Shown here one piece after another: positions 10,087-18,073 of a DNA stretch of 64,000 nucleotides; position 1 is the stretch's first letter, and each line of letters begins with the position of its first letter. The stretch comes from Paracoccus litorisediminis. GTDB taxonomy: Bacteria > Pseudomonadota > Alphaproteobacteria > Rhodobacterales > Rhodobacteraceae. Under the pieces are notes generated by a model, which was given only the letters and a program-made list of their open reading frames with translations, made no database searches and was not told the origin of the DNA. A program made the position numbers and the translations under genes. The stretch is taken from positions 248,001-312,000 of the forward strand of contig NZ_WMIG01000001.1 in NCBI RefSeq assembly GCF_009711205.1, written 5' to 3'.

Positions 10087-10090
10087 TTCA

Positions 10091-11257
10091 ATGGCCAGAC
10101 AGAATTACGTGTTCACCTCGGAATCAGTCTCCGAGGGGCACCCCGACAAATTGTGCGACCAGATTTCGGACGCGGTGCTGGACGCCCTGCTGGCCGAGGA
10201 CCCCGCCGCCCGTGTGGCCTGCGAAACCTTCGCCACCACCGGAACTGTCGTCATCGGCGGCGAGATCGGCCTGACCGACCAGAAGAAGCTGGGCGAATAC
10301 ATGGGCCGCATCGGCCAGATCGCCCGCGACACCATCCGCGACATCGGCTACGAGCAGGAAAAGTTCCACTGGAACACCTGCCACGTCCACAATTACCTGC
10401 ATGAGCAATCCGCCCATATCAGCCAGGGCGTCGATCGCGACGGCGCTGGCGACCAGGGGATCATGTTCGGCTTTGCCGTCGATGAAACCCCCGAGCTGAT
10501 GCCCGCCCCGATCCAGTATTCGCACGCGATCCTGCGCCGTCTGGCCGAGGCCCGCAAATCCGGCGCCGAGCCGATGCTGGGCCCCGACGCGAAATCCCAG
10601 ATCAGCCTGCGTTACGAAAACGGCATCCCGGTCGAAGTCACCAGCCTTGTGCTGTCGCACCAGCACAAGGATGTCGAGCAGACCTCGGACGATATCCGCG
10701 CCATCGTCGAGCCCTATATCCGCGAAGTGCTGCCCGCCGAATGGCTGACCGAGAACACCGAATGGTGGGTCAACCCGACCGGCACCTTCGTCATCGGCGG
10801 CCCCGATGGTGATGCCGGCCTGACCGGGCGCAAGATCATCGTCGACACCTATGGCGGCGCGGCCCCCCATGGCGGCGGCGCGTTCTCGGGCAAGGACCCG
10901 ACCAAGGTTGACCGCTCGGCCGCCTATGCCGCGCGCTATCTGGCCAAGAACGTGGTTGCTGCAGGTCTGGCCCGTAAGTGCGTGATCCAGCTGAGCTATG
11001 CAATCGGCGTGGCGAAACCGCTTTCGATCTATGCCGACACCTTCGGCACCAGCGAGGTCCCCGAGGCCGAGATCGAACGCGCCATCTCGCGCGCCATGGA
11101 CCTGACGCCGCGCGGCATCCGCGAGCATCTGGACCTGTGCCGCCCGATCTATCGCCGCACCGCCGCCTACGGCCATTTCGGCCGTCAGCCCGAGGCGGAT
11201 GGCGGCTTCTCGTGGGAGCGCACCGATCTGGCGGACGCGCTCAAGCGCGAGCTGTAA
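10091..11257 (+). CDS. metK: S-adenosylmethionine synthetase
   Basis: This 388-residue enzyme makes SAM from methionine and ATP. Signatures include SEGHPDK at residues 14-20, the GAGDQG-type ATP-binding hexapeptide near residue 120, and the P-loop GGGAFSGKD near 255. The start MARQNYVF is chosen because the riboswitch pseudoknot contains GGAG six bases upstream; an in-frame ATG at 10061 lies inside the riboswitch stem. Regulation is probably translational, by SAM through the riboswitch. A long hairpin and a bidirectional terminator follow the gene. Confidence 0.98.
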   Translation: MARQNYVFTSESVSEGHPDKLCDQISDAVLDALLAEDPAARVACETFATTGTVVIGGEIGLTDQKKLGEYMGRIGQIARDTIRDIGYEQEKFHWNTCHVHNYLHEQSAHISQGVDRDGAGDQGIMFGFAVDETPELMPAPIQYSHAILRRLAEARKSGAEPMLGPDAKSQISLRYENGIPVEVTSLVLSHQHKDVEQTSDDIRAIVEPYIREVLPAEWLTENTEWWVNPTGTFVIGGPDGDAGLTGRKIIVDTYGGAAPHGGGAFSGKDPTKVDRSAAYAARYLAKNVVAAGLARKCVIQLSYAIGVAKPLSIYADTFGTSEVPEAEIERAISRAMDLTPRGIREHLDLCRPIYRRTAAYGHFGRQPEADGGFSWERTDLADALKREL

Positions 11258-11292
11258 ATTCGGCTCCGGGCGCTTTACGCCCGTTCGGCTTC

Positions 11293-11316
11293 GGAAAAGG
11301 TCCCCCGGACCTTTTC
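11293..11316. repeat. Long perfect hairpin downstream of metK
   Basis: GGAAAAGGTCC and GGACCTTTTCC form an 11-bp perfect stem around a two- to three-base loop. It precedes the GC-rich terminator by about 25 bp. It may add to termination or mRNA end protection for metK, or be a small dispersed palindrome; no second copy was seen in the window. Confidence 0.6.
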
Positions 11317-11331
11317 CAACCAAGCCTGGTC

Positions 11332-11375
11332 CAAAAAAAAAGGCCCGAGCTTCGCGCTCCGGGCCTTCTTTCTTG
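11332..11375. terminator. Bidirectional rho-independent terminator between metK and the J-domain gene
   Basis: AGGCCCGAGC at 11341-11350 pairs with GCTCCGGGCCT (one bulged base, ending 11366). On the plus strand it is followed by a T-rich TTCTTTCTT tract, and on the minus strand by a run of nine to ten Ts. It therefore serves both convergent genes. Confidence 0.9.
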
Positions 11376-11429
11376 CTTAAATATCCTGGGGGAGCGCGGA
11401 ACGCGCGGGGGCAAAGCCCCCTGACCACC

Positions 11430-12056
11430 TCAGTCCTTGAAGCTGCGGCTGTCCTTGATCTGGTCCCAGGCCCAGACGACCTCCTGCAGACGATCCTCGT
11501 CCGAACGGTCGCCACCGTTCATGTCGGGATGCAGATCCTTGACCAGGGATTTGTATTGCTTGCGGATTTCCGCGCGGGTCCAGCTGTCCTTGGCCTCAAG
11601 GATATCCAGCGCGCGGCGCTCGGTCGGGGGCAGCTTGCGGGTGGCCTTGGTGCGCAGCTCGGGGTTGGTGCCGTTTGCGCCCAGGATCTCCAGCGGATCG
11701 TCGATGCCGTGGCGGGCCCATTTCTGTTCCTGCGCCGCGCGGCCGAAAGGCTTGGTGGGACGTTCCCAGACCGTCGCATTGTCCAGAAACTCCTGGAACT
11801 CGGCCTCGGACTGGCCCTGGAAATAGTTCCAGTTGGCATTGTATTCGCGCACGTGGTCCTTGCAGAACCAGAAGTAATCGTCGAGGTTCCGCGGATTCTT
11901 GGGCGCGCGATATTGGCCCGGCTCATTGCAGCCGTCCTTGTCGCATCTGCGGGTCGAGGTCTCGAATGCGCCCGACATGCCGCGACGTCCCTTGGACCGT
12001 TTTTTCTTGTCCGAGGCCGCCGAAATGTCGAAGCCGAACGGGTCGCTGTTGCTCAT
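11430..12056 (-). CDS. J domain-containing protein
   Basis: This 208-residue protein has a C-terminal J domain with the diagnostic HPD at residues 176-178, which stimulates the ATPase of a DnaK-type chaperone. The N-terminal part is basic and carries a Cys-rich patch (CDKDGC near 38 and WFCKDH near 63) that could bind zinc. No Gly/Phe region or DnaJ zinc domain is present, so it is a specialised co-chaperone rather than DnaJ. I chose the ATG at 12056; a start at 12167 would add unlikely sequence. It diverges from bolA and converges on metK with a shared terminator. Confidence 0.87.
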   Translation of the reverse strand: MSNSDPFGFDISAASDKKKRSKGRRGMSGAFETSTRRCDKDGCNEPGQYRAPKNPRNLDDYFWFCKDHVREYNANWNYFQGQSEAEFQEFLDNATVWERPTKPFGRAAQEQKWARHGIDDPLEILGANGTNPELRTKATRKLPPTERRALDILEAKDSWTRAEIRKQYKSLVKDLHPDMNGGDRSDEDRLQEVVWAWDQIKDSRSFKD

Positions 12057-12125
12057 ATACCTGCCTTGTCCTGATCGGGACACGCAGTTTAGATTATTTC
12101 GCGCGACATGAAAGGGGCATAACGG

Positions 12126-12377
12126 ATGATTGCGGATGAGATGCAGGAACGGCTGCGTGAGCTTCAACCCTCCCGGCTAGAGATTATTGATGAAAGCGAA
12201 GGCCATCGCGGCCATGGCGGCTGGCGCGAGGGCGGCGAGACGCATTTTCGCATCGTCATCGCCAGCCCGCAATTCGCGGGGCTTGGCCGTGTCGCTCAGC
12301 ATCGGCTGGTGCATCGCACATTGGGCGACATTGTGCCGCGAATCCACGCACTCGCGCTGGAACTGGCGGAAAGCTGA
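12126..12377 (+). CDS. bolA: BolA family protein
   Basis: An 83-residue BolA-fold protein. Family members work with monothiol glutaredoxins in iron-sulfur cluster handling, and some act as transcription factors. The core runs from the N-terminal helix through THFRIVIAS, FAGLGRVAQHRLVH and a C-terminal helix, with the conserved His residues near 27 and 58-62. AAAGGGG lies about eight bases before the ATG. It is transcribed away from the J-domain gene, as I recall for Rhodobacteraceae, and lies about 80 bp before glpX. Confidence 0.93.
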   Translation: MIADEMQERLRELQPSRLEIIDESEGHRGHGGWREGGETHFRIVIASPQFAGLGRVAQHRLVHRTLGDIVPRIHALALELAES

Positions 12378-12458
12378 GCCGTTAGCGCACCCAGCCTTGC
12401 AGCCGTTACAATCCGGCGCGTAGAAGCCTTCCCAAACGTAATCACAAGGATTTTCACG

Positions 12459-13424
12459 ATGACCCCGCCCAAGGATTTCAATGACCGTATGCTGTCTCTG
12501 GGTTTGGCCCGCGTCAGCGAGGCTGCCGCCCATGCTTCGGCCCGTCTGATCGGTCGCGGGGACGAGAAGGCCGCCGACCAGGCCGCCGTGAACGCCATGC
12601 GCGAACAGCTGAACATGCTGGACATCAAGGGCGTCGTCGTCATCGGCGAGGGCGAGCGCGACGAAGCTCCGATGCTGTATATCGGCGAGGAAGTCGGCAC
12701 CGGCGAAGGCCCGGAAGTGGACATCGCGCTTGACCCGCTGGAAGGCACCACGCTGACCGCCAAGGACATGCCGAACGCGCTGACCGTGATCGCCATGGCG
12801 CCGCGCGGCACGCTTCTGCACGCCCCCGACGTCTACATGGAAAAGCTGGCCATCGGTCCGGGTTATGCCAAGGACGTGGTCAGCCTTGAAATGTCGCCCG
12901 CCGAGCGTGTCCGCGCGCTGGCAAAGGCCCGTGGCGTGCAAGACACCGACATCACCGTGTGCATTCTGGAACGTCCCCGCCATGAGGACCTGATCGCCGA
13001 AGTCCGCTCGACCGGCGCTGCGATCCGCCTGATCACCGATGGCGACGTCGCTGGCGTCATCCACTGCGCCGAGGCCGAGCTAACCGGCATCGACATGTAT
13101 ATGGGCTCGGGCGGCGCCCCCGAGGGCGTGCTGGCCGCATCGGCGCTGAAATGCATGGGCGGGCAGATGTGGGGCAAACTGCTGTTCCGCAACGACGACG
13201 AAAAGGGCCGCGCCTACAAGGCCGGAATCACCGATCTGGACCGCATCTATTCGCGCGACGAACTGGTCACCGCCGACGTGATCTTTGCCGCGACCGGCGT
13301 CACCAACGGCTCGATCGTGGCTGGCGTCAAGCGCGAGCCGGGCTTCCTGCAGACCGAAACCATCCTCATGCGCTCGAAAACCGGTTCGGTCCGCCGCATG
13401 ATCTATCGCAACCCGATCAAGTAA
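12459..13424 (+). CDS. glpX: Class II fructose-1,6-bisphosphatase
   Basis: This 321-residue metal-dependent phosphatase converts fructose-1,6-bisphosphate to fructose-6-phosphate in gluconeogenesis and, in some relatives, the Calvin cycle, where members also act on sedoheptulose bisphosphate. Visible GlpX signatures are GEGERDEAPM at residues 63-72 and DPLEGT at 92-97, which supply metal-binding Asp and Glu. The length is typical. AAGGA is placed well before the ATG. recJ follows after 50 bp and is probably co-transcribed. Confidence 0.96.
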   Translation: MTPPKDFNDRMLSLGLARVSEAAAHASARLIGRGDEKAADQAAVNAMREQLNMLDIKGVVVIGEGERDEAPMLYIGEEVGTGEGPEVDIALDPLEGTTLTAKDMPNALTVIAMAPRGTLLHAPDVYMEKLAIGPGYAKDVVSLEMSPAERVRALAKARGVQDTDITVCILERPRHEDLIAEVRSTGAAIRLITDGDVAGVIHCAEAELTGIDMYMGSGGAPEGVLAASALKCMGGQMWGKLLFRNDDEKGRAYKAGITDLDRIYSRDELVTADVIFAATGVTNGSIVAGVKREPGFLQTETILMRSKTGSVRRMIYRNPIK

Positions 13425-13474
13425 TCGCGGGACTGCACTCTTGAACGCCGGGCGGTCATGGGGGACAAGATCCC

Positions 13475-15220
13475 ATGACCGCCTTTCTTTCCGTCGAATC
13501 CTCGCTGACCGGCCGCTTCTGGCGTGGTCCCGATGCCACCCTTGACCGCGCCGCCGAGGCGCTGGCCCAGGACAGCCGCCTGCCCTTGCCGGTGACGCGC
13601 ATTCTGGCCTCACGCGGCGTCGCCCCGCATGAGGCGCAGGCCTATCTTGATCCCAAGCTGCGCGACCTGCTGCCCGATCCCCTGACGCTGCGCGACATGG
13701 GCAAGGCCGCCGAGCGCATCGTCGCGGCCACTTTGGGCCGTCAGGGCATCGCCATCTTTGCCGATTACGACGTGGACGGGGGCTCGTCCGCCGCGCTGCT
13801 GATCGACTGGCTGCGTCAGCAGGGTCTGGATGCGACGCTGTATATCCCCGACCGCATCGATGAGGGCTACGGCCCGAACGTCCCCGCCATTACCGGACTG
13901 GCGCGCGACCATGACCTGATCATCTGCGTCGATTGCGGCACGCTGAGCCATGAGGCACTTGCCGCCGCCGCCCCCCGCGACGTGATCGTGCTGGACCACC
14001 ACCAGGGCGGCGAAACCCTGCCCCCCGTGCTGGCCGTGGTGAACCCCAACCGCGCCGATGAGGATGGCGCGCTGGGGCATCTGTGCGCGGCGGGCGTGGT
14101 CTTCCTGACGCTGGTGCAATGCAACCGCCTGCTGCGCGAGGGCGGCCATGCCCAGCCCGACCTGATCCGCTTGCTGGATCTGGTGGCGCTGGCGACGGTG
14201 GCCGATGTCGCGCCGCTGGTCGGAGTGAACCGCGCCTTTGTCCGGCAGGGCCTGACCGTGATGGCCCGGCGCGAGCGTCCGGGTCTGGTGGCACTGTCGG
14301 ATGTGGCGCGGCTGGATTCCGCGCCCAACGCCTTTCATCTGGGTTTCCTGCTGGGGCCACGCATCAATGCCGGCGGCCGGGTCGGCAAGGCCGATCTGGG
14401 GGCGCTGTGCCTGTCCTGCACCGACACCGCTTTGGCCGGGCGGCTGGCCACGCAACTGGATGAGCTGAACCGCGACCGCCGCGCCATCGAGGCCGCTGTG
14501 CGCGAAGCCGCGCTGGCACAGGTCGAGGCACGCGGCAGCGATACCCTTGTCGCATGGGCCGCTGGCGAAGGCTGGCACCCCGGTGTCGTCGGCATCGTCG
14601 CCGCCCGCGTCAAAGAGGCGATGAACCTGCCCTCGGTCGTGATCGGGGTCGAACATGGGATCGGCAAGGGCTCGGCCCGCTCGGTTCCCGGCGTCGATCT
14701 GGGCCGCGCCATCCAGCGTCTAGCGGCCGAAGGGTTGCTGCTGAAGGGCGGCGGCCACGCCATGGCCGCGGGCCTGACCATCGAGGAAGCCAAGATCCCC
14801 GAGGCCATGGAGCGCCTGTCGCAGCTTTTGGCGCGCGAGATGGCGGAGCGTTCGGGCGCGGGCGAATTGCGGATCTCGGGCTTGATGGACCCGGCCGGTG
14901 CCACGATTGAGTTGATGCAGTTGCTGGACCGTGCCGGTCCCTTCGGTCAGGCCGCCCCCGCCCCGCGCTTTGCTTTTGCCGACCAGCTGATCGACAGCGC
15001 CGGGACCATGGGTGACGCCCATCTGCGGCTGCGTTTCCGCAGTCCCGGTAGCCAGCCGCTTGAGGCTGTCGCATGGGGCGCGATGACCGGCCCGCTGGGT
15101 CCGGCCCTACTGGAATCCAAGGGGCGGCGCTATCATCTGGCGGGCAAGCTGGAGCTGTCGCAATGGGGCGGGCGCGAGCGGGTGCGGCTGCGTCTGGATG
15201 ACGCCGCCGAGGTGATCTGA
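13475..15220 (+). CDS. recJ: Single-stranded-DNA-specific exonuclease RecJ
   Basis: This 581-residue 5'-3' exonuclease of the DHH family acts in recombinational and mismatch repair. DYDVDG at residues 97-102, CVDCG near 152 and DHH at 174-176 form the metal site. The DHHA1 domain carries GGGHAMAAG near residue 428, and the C-terminal OB-fold ends the protein. Length matches the family. The gene directly follows glpX and ends just before the tRNA-Glu array; a weak T-rich stretch after the stop may not be a complete terminator. Confidence 0.97.
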   Translation: MTAFLSVESSLTGRFWRGPDATLDRAAEALAQDSRLPLPVTRILASRGVAPHEAQAYLDPKLRDLLPDPLTLRDMGKAAERIVAATLGRQGIAIFADYDVDGGSSAALLIDWLRQQGLDATLYIPDRIDEGYGPNVPAITGLARDHDLIICVDCGTLSHEALAAAAPRDVIVLDHHQGGETLPPVLAVVNPNRADEDGALGHLCAAGVVFLTLVQCNRLLREGGHAQPDLIRLLDLVALATVADVAPLVGVNRAFVRQGLTVMARRERPGLVALSDVARLDSAPNAFHLGFLLGPRINAGGRVGKADLGALCLSCTDTALAGRLATQLDELNRDRRAIEAAVREAALAQVEARGSDTLVAWAAGEGWHPGVVGIVAARVKEAMNLPSVVIGVEHGIGKGSARSVPGVDLGRAIQRLAAEGLLLKGGGHAMAAGLTIEEAKIPEAMERLSQLLAREMAERSGAGELRISGLMDPAGATIELMQLLDRAGPFGQAAPAPRFAFADQLIDSAGTMGDAHLRLRFRSPGSQPLEAVAWGAMTGPLGPALLESKGRRYHLAGKLELSQWGGRERVRLRLDDAAEVI

Positions 15221-15271
15221 TCCTTTTTGAACTGGCGCGGAAAAAACTTTGCGGGGAAGTCGTTTTTCTGC

Positions 15272-15300
15272 TTGCGGCCCCCCGGAACCTGCCCTAAATA
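15272..15300 (+). promoter_or_regulatory. Probable promoter of the first tRNA-Glu gene
   Basis: TTGCGG at 15272-15277 and TAAATA at 15295-15300 are separated by 17 bp and lie about 42 bp before the mature tRNA. The same arrangement recurs before the second copy, which strengthens the call. Confidence 0.6.
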
Positions 15301-15342
15301 CCGCCCCACACCGCAGGGCACTGCCCGGCGGGATAAGAAAGT

Positions 15343-15417
15343 GGCCCGTTCGTCTATCGGTTAGGACGTCAGGTTTTCAACCTGAAAAGAGGGGTTCGAC
15401 TCCCCTACGGGCTGCCA
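15343..15417 (+). tRNA. tRNA-Glu(TTC), copy 1
   Basis: A cloverleaf is visible: acceptor GGCCCGT with ACGGGCT, anticodon stem TCAGG/CCTGA enclosing TTTTCAA with anticodon TTC, T arm GGGG-TTCGACT-CCCC, discriminator G and an encoded CCA. The 1-72 pair is G-U. The sequence is identical in three copies here. A conserved palindromic leader (CCGCAGGGCACTGCCCGGCGG-type) lies directly upstream. Confidence 0.97.
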
Positions 15418-15559
15418 CTTCCTTTCAGTCTCTGACAGGACTTCACGCCGGGATCGACACGATCCGCGGCGTTTTTTCTTTTCCGCCGCCGGTTTTCCCG
15501 ATGGATTCCGGCCATGTCCGGAAAATCCGACTTACCCACAGAAAGCGTGAAAAGACCTC

Positions 15560-15588
15560 TTGCGGGTCGCCGGAAGCTAACCTAAACA
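15560..15588 (+). promoter_or_regulatory. Probable promoter of the second tRNA-Glu gene
   Basis: TTGCGG at 15560-15565 and TAAACA at 15583-15588 have a 17-bp spacer, the same layout as before copy 1, and the following CGCCCCAC leader is shared. Copy 3 lacks this upstream part, so it is probably read from here. Confidence 0.6.
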
Positions 15589-15630
15589 CCGCCCCACGCC
15601 GCAGGGCATAGCCTGGCGGAACAAGAAAGT

Positions 15631-15705
15631 GGCCCGTTCGTCTATCGGTTAGGACGTCAGGTTTTCAACCTGAAAAGAGGGGTTCGACTCCCCTACGGGC
15701 TGCCA
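15631..15705 (+). tRNA. tRNA-Glu(TTC), copy 2
   Basis: Identical in sequence to copy 1, including the encoded CCA. It is preceded by its own promoter-like elements and a leader that differs from that of copy 1 at several bases, so it is a duplicated unit rather than an assembly repeat of identical DNA. Confidence 0.97.
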
Positions 15706-15765
15706 CTTCCTTGCCTTCTGCTGAAGGACTACCGCCGCAGGGCATAGCCCGGCGGAACAGAAAGT

Positions 15766-15840
15766 GGCCCGTTCGTCTATCGGTTAGGACGTCAGGTTTT
15801 CAACCTGAAAAGAGGGGTTCGACTCCCCTACGGGCTGCCA
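15766..15840 (+). tRNA. tRNA-Glu(TTC), copy 3
   Basis: Identical to copies 1 and 2. The leader retains only the inner palindrome (GCAGGGCATAGCCCGGCGG) and no promoter is visible in the 60 bp after copy 2, so it is probably processed from a transcript of copy 2. A terminator follows 29 bp downstream. Confidence 0.97.
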
Positions 15841-15868
15841 CTTCTTCCCAAAAGTCAGATGTGAAAAA

Positions 15869-15895
15869 GGGCGCTTGCAGCGCCCTCTTTGTTTT
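15869..15895. terminator. Bidirectional terminator after the tRNA-Glu array
   Basis: GGGCGC-TTGCA-GCGCCC (15869-15885) is followed by CTCTTTGTTTT on the plus strand and by TTTTT on the minus strand. It ends the tRNA transcript and probably that of the convergent MFS gene. Confidence 0.88.
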
Positions 15896-17109
15896 CAGAC
15901 TTCCTCGACCTTGCGCATCATCCACAAGGCTGCCGCCGAACATATCAGCGTCGCCATGATGATCGGCCGTGCCGTGCCGTCGTAAAGCAGCCCGATCGGC
16001 GCCGCGATCAGCACCGCGCCGATGGTCGAGACCGCTGCGATGACCGAGGCCGCCATTCCCGCGACATGCCCCATGCGCTGCAGCGCCATGGCGTTCAGGT
16101 TGCCAAAGGTCACCCCGGCCATAAAAAAGACGCTGACCGCCCAGACAAAGAAGGCCGGAAAGCGCAACGCCTCGGGCAGCAGGTCGCCGATGACCAGCAC
16201 CGCCATGATCGAGGACACCACGACCTGCATCGCATAGGCATAGGTCACGATCCGCCGCATCCCCAACCGCAGCACGTAGCGCGCGTTCAGCACCGTCCCG
16301 ATCCCCGACAGCAACGCCATAGCCGCGAACCACAGCGGGAATTGCGCGCCCTTGTGATAGGTCTCCGAGAACAACTGCTGCGCCGAACTGAGCAGCGCAA
16401 ACATCTGCCCGAAGCCCAGCGTCATCACGATGGCCACCAGCTGCACCTGCCGGTTGCCCAGCACCTCGCGCGCCGAGGCGACCAGATTGGTCATATTCAG
16501 CGGACGGCGGCGAGCAGGGGGCAGGGTCTCATCCTGACGCAGGTTCAGCCATAGCGAGCCGACCAGCGCCAGCAGCACGAAAGCGCCAAAGATCCCGTGC
16601 CAGCCGACGAAATGGATCACCACCGCGCCCAGCGACGGCGCAATCGCCGGAACAAGGATAAAGATCATCATGATGAAGCTGGTGATCCGCGCCATTTCGC
16701 GGCCCTGATACAGGTCGCGCACCAGCGCCTGCGACACGATCCGCGGCCCCGCGGCCCCCAGCCCCTGCACGAATCGCGCGATCAGCAGCATTTCCAGCGA
16801 ATTGGCAAAGATCGCGGCGATTGCGGCCAGCGCATAGATCCCGAAACCCAGCGTGATGATCGGCTTGCGCCCAAAGGCATCCGACAGCGGCCCGGCAAGG
16901 AACACGCCCACGCCCATGCCGCCGACAAAGGCCGTCAGCACCAGTTGCGCCCGGTTCACGTTGTCCGGGCTCAATTCCTGCGCGATCTCGGGCAGTGCCG
17001 GCAGCATCGAGTCGATCGAGAATGCGATCACGGCCAGCACCAGCGCCAGCATGGCGACAAATTCAAATTGGGATTGCCTGCGTTCAGGCATAGCGACCGG
17101 CTCAGGCAT
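15895..17109 (-). CDS. Bcr/CflA-type multidrug efflux MFS transporter
   Basis: This 404-residue inner-membrane protein has about 12 hydrophobic segments and the major facilitator motif GPLSDAFGRKP in the loop after helix 2. Sequence style matches the Bcr/CflA drug:proton antiporter subfamily (DHA1), including GLGAAGPRIVSQALVRD near residue 118. It presumably exports hydrophobic drugs or small metabolites; the substrate cannot be inferred. GAGGGG precedes the start codon. It converges on the tRNA-Glu array with a shared terminator, and no dedicated regulator lies next to it. Confidence 0.88.
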   Translation of the reverse strand: MPEPVAMPERRQSQFEFVAMLALVLAVIAFSIDSMLPALPEIAQELSPDNVNRAQLVLTAFVGGMGVGVFLAGPLSDAFGRKPIITLGFGIYALAAIAAIFANSLEMLLIARFVQGLGAAGPRIVSQALVRDLYQGREMARITSFIMMIFILVPAIAPSLGAVVIHFVGWHGIFGAFVLLALVGSLWLNLRQDETLPPARRRPLNMTNLVASAREVLGNRQVQLVAIVMTLGFGQMFALLSSAQQLFSETYHKGAQFPLWFAAMALLSGIGTVLNARYVLRLGMRRIVTYAYAMQVVVSSIMAVLVIGDLLPEALRFPAFFVWAVSVFFMAGVTFGNLNAMALQRMGHVAGMAASVIAAVSTIGAVLIAAPIGLLYDGTARPIIMATLICSAAALWMMRKVEEV

Positions 17110-17212
17110 GGTCCCCTCGTTTTTATGAAAATCCCACGCGGCCTACGCCCCTTATCCACAGGGTGCAAGGCGGACGCGTTGCACATTCCCGCGCGCGGGA
17201 TATATCTGGGGC

Positions 17213-17635
17213 ATGAGCAAGACCCTCCACCTGATGAAGCTTTGCGTCGGCTGCGACAGCCCGGCGGAACTGGCCGAATGGCAGAAACACCGCTGGCAGG
17301 GCGGTCCCGCCCGCCACGTCACCCGCATGTGGCCCAAGCGCGAGTCCGAGATCCTCGACGGCGGCTCGATCTACTGGGTGTTCAAGGGCGTCATGCAGGC
17401 CCGCCAGCGCATCCTCGCGCTGGAAGAGGTCGAAGGCGAGGACGGCATCCGCCGCTGCGCGCTGGTCCTCGACCCCGAACTGGTCCGCACGGCAGCAGCC
17501 CCCCGCCGTCCCTTTCAGGGCTGGCGCTACCTGAACGCCACGGACGCGCCGCCGGACCTGCCCGCGGGCCGCGACGCCGAACCCAGCCTGCCCCCGGACA
17601 TCGCCCGAGCCCTGGCCGAAATGGGCCTGCGCTGA
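17213..17635 (+). CDS. DUF1489 family protein
   Basis: A 140-residue cytoplasmic protein, recognised by its beginning LHLMKLCVGCDS and the RMWPKR and GGSIYWVFKGV segments, as the alphaproteobacterial DUF1489 family. No function is established as far as I know. It has no signal peptide or membrane segment. It stands alone between the divergent MFS gene and tRNA-Gly on the opposite strand. Confidence 0.85.
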   Translation: MSKTLHLMKLCVGCDSPAELAEWQKHRWQGGPARHVTRMWPKRESEILDGGSIYWVFKGVMQARQRILALEEVEGEDGIRRCALVLDPELVRTAAAPRRPFQGWRYLNATDAPPDLPAGRDAEPSLPPDIARALAEMGLR

Positions 17636-17715
17636 CTCTGCGCACGGCAACACGACATGCCGCGCGAAATCAGCCAAGACAAGCTTCCGACAATCAGATC
17701 AAAATTCAGGGAAAT

Positions 17716-17789
17716 TGGAGCGGGTGAAGGGAATCGAACCCTCGTCATCAGCTTGGGAAGCTGCGGCTCTACCATTGAGCTACACCCGC
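17716..17789 (-). tRNA. tRNA-Gly(CCC)
   Basis: Minus-strand cloverleaf of 74 nt: acceptor GCGGGTG with CACCCGC, D arm GCTC-AATGGTA-GAGC, anticodon loop TTCCCAA (anticodon CCC), T arm GAGGG-TTCGATT-CCCTT and encoded TCCA end. The outermost anticodon-stem pair is a G-A mismatch, which is unusual but tolerated. Confidence 0.95.
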
Positions 17790-18073
17790 ATCTGCGCATC
17801 CGATAGCATCACCTGCGCGCCCGCTGCAACCCCAAATTCACAACCGAACCGAACCGCAGCATTCGACCCGACCACCGGAATTTCTTCGTTTTTCAAATAC
17901 CCCTGCCAAGCCTGCGGCTGGTCGCTGCGACTGGGCCCAGTGCGCAGGCAATCGGCAAAATTGTCGCGCATGACATCGGGTTGAACCGCGACCCGTCTCG
18001 ATTCGGGATTGATCATCCCGCTCAAACATTCGTTATTACTGAAAAGGTCAGCACCAGCACCCGGAGCACGAAC
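17790..18073. other. Gene-free stretch before the RND efflux operon
   Basis: These 284 bp separate tRNA-Gly from the RND adaptor gene. I see no convincing small gene and no regulator gene. It must hold the divergent tRNA promoter and the efflux promoter, but I cannot identify specific elements with confidence. Confidence 0.5.
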
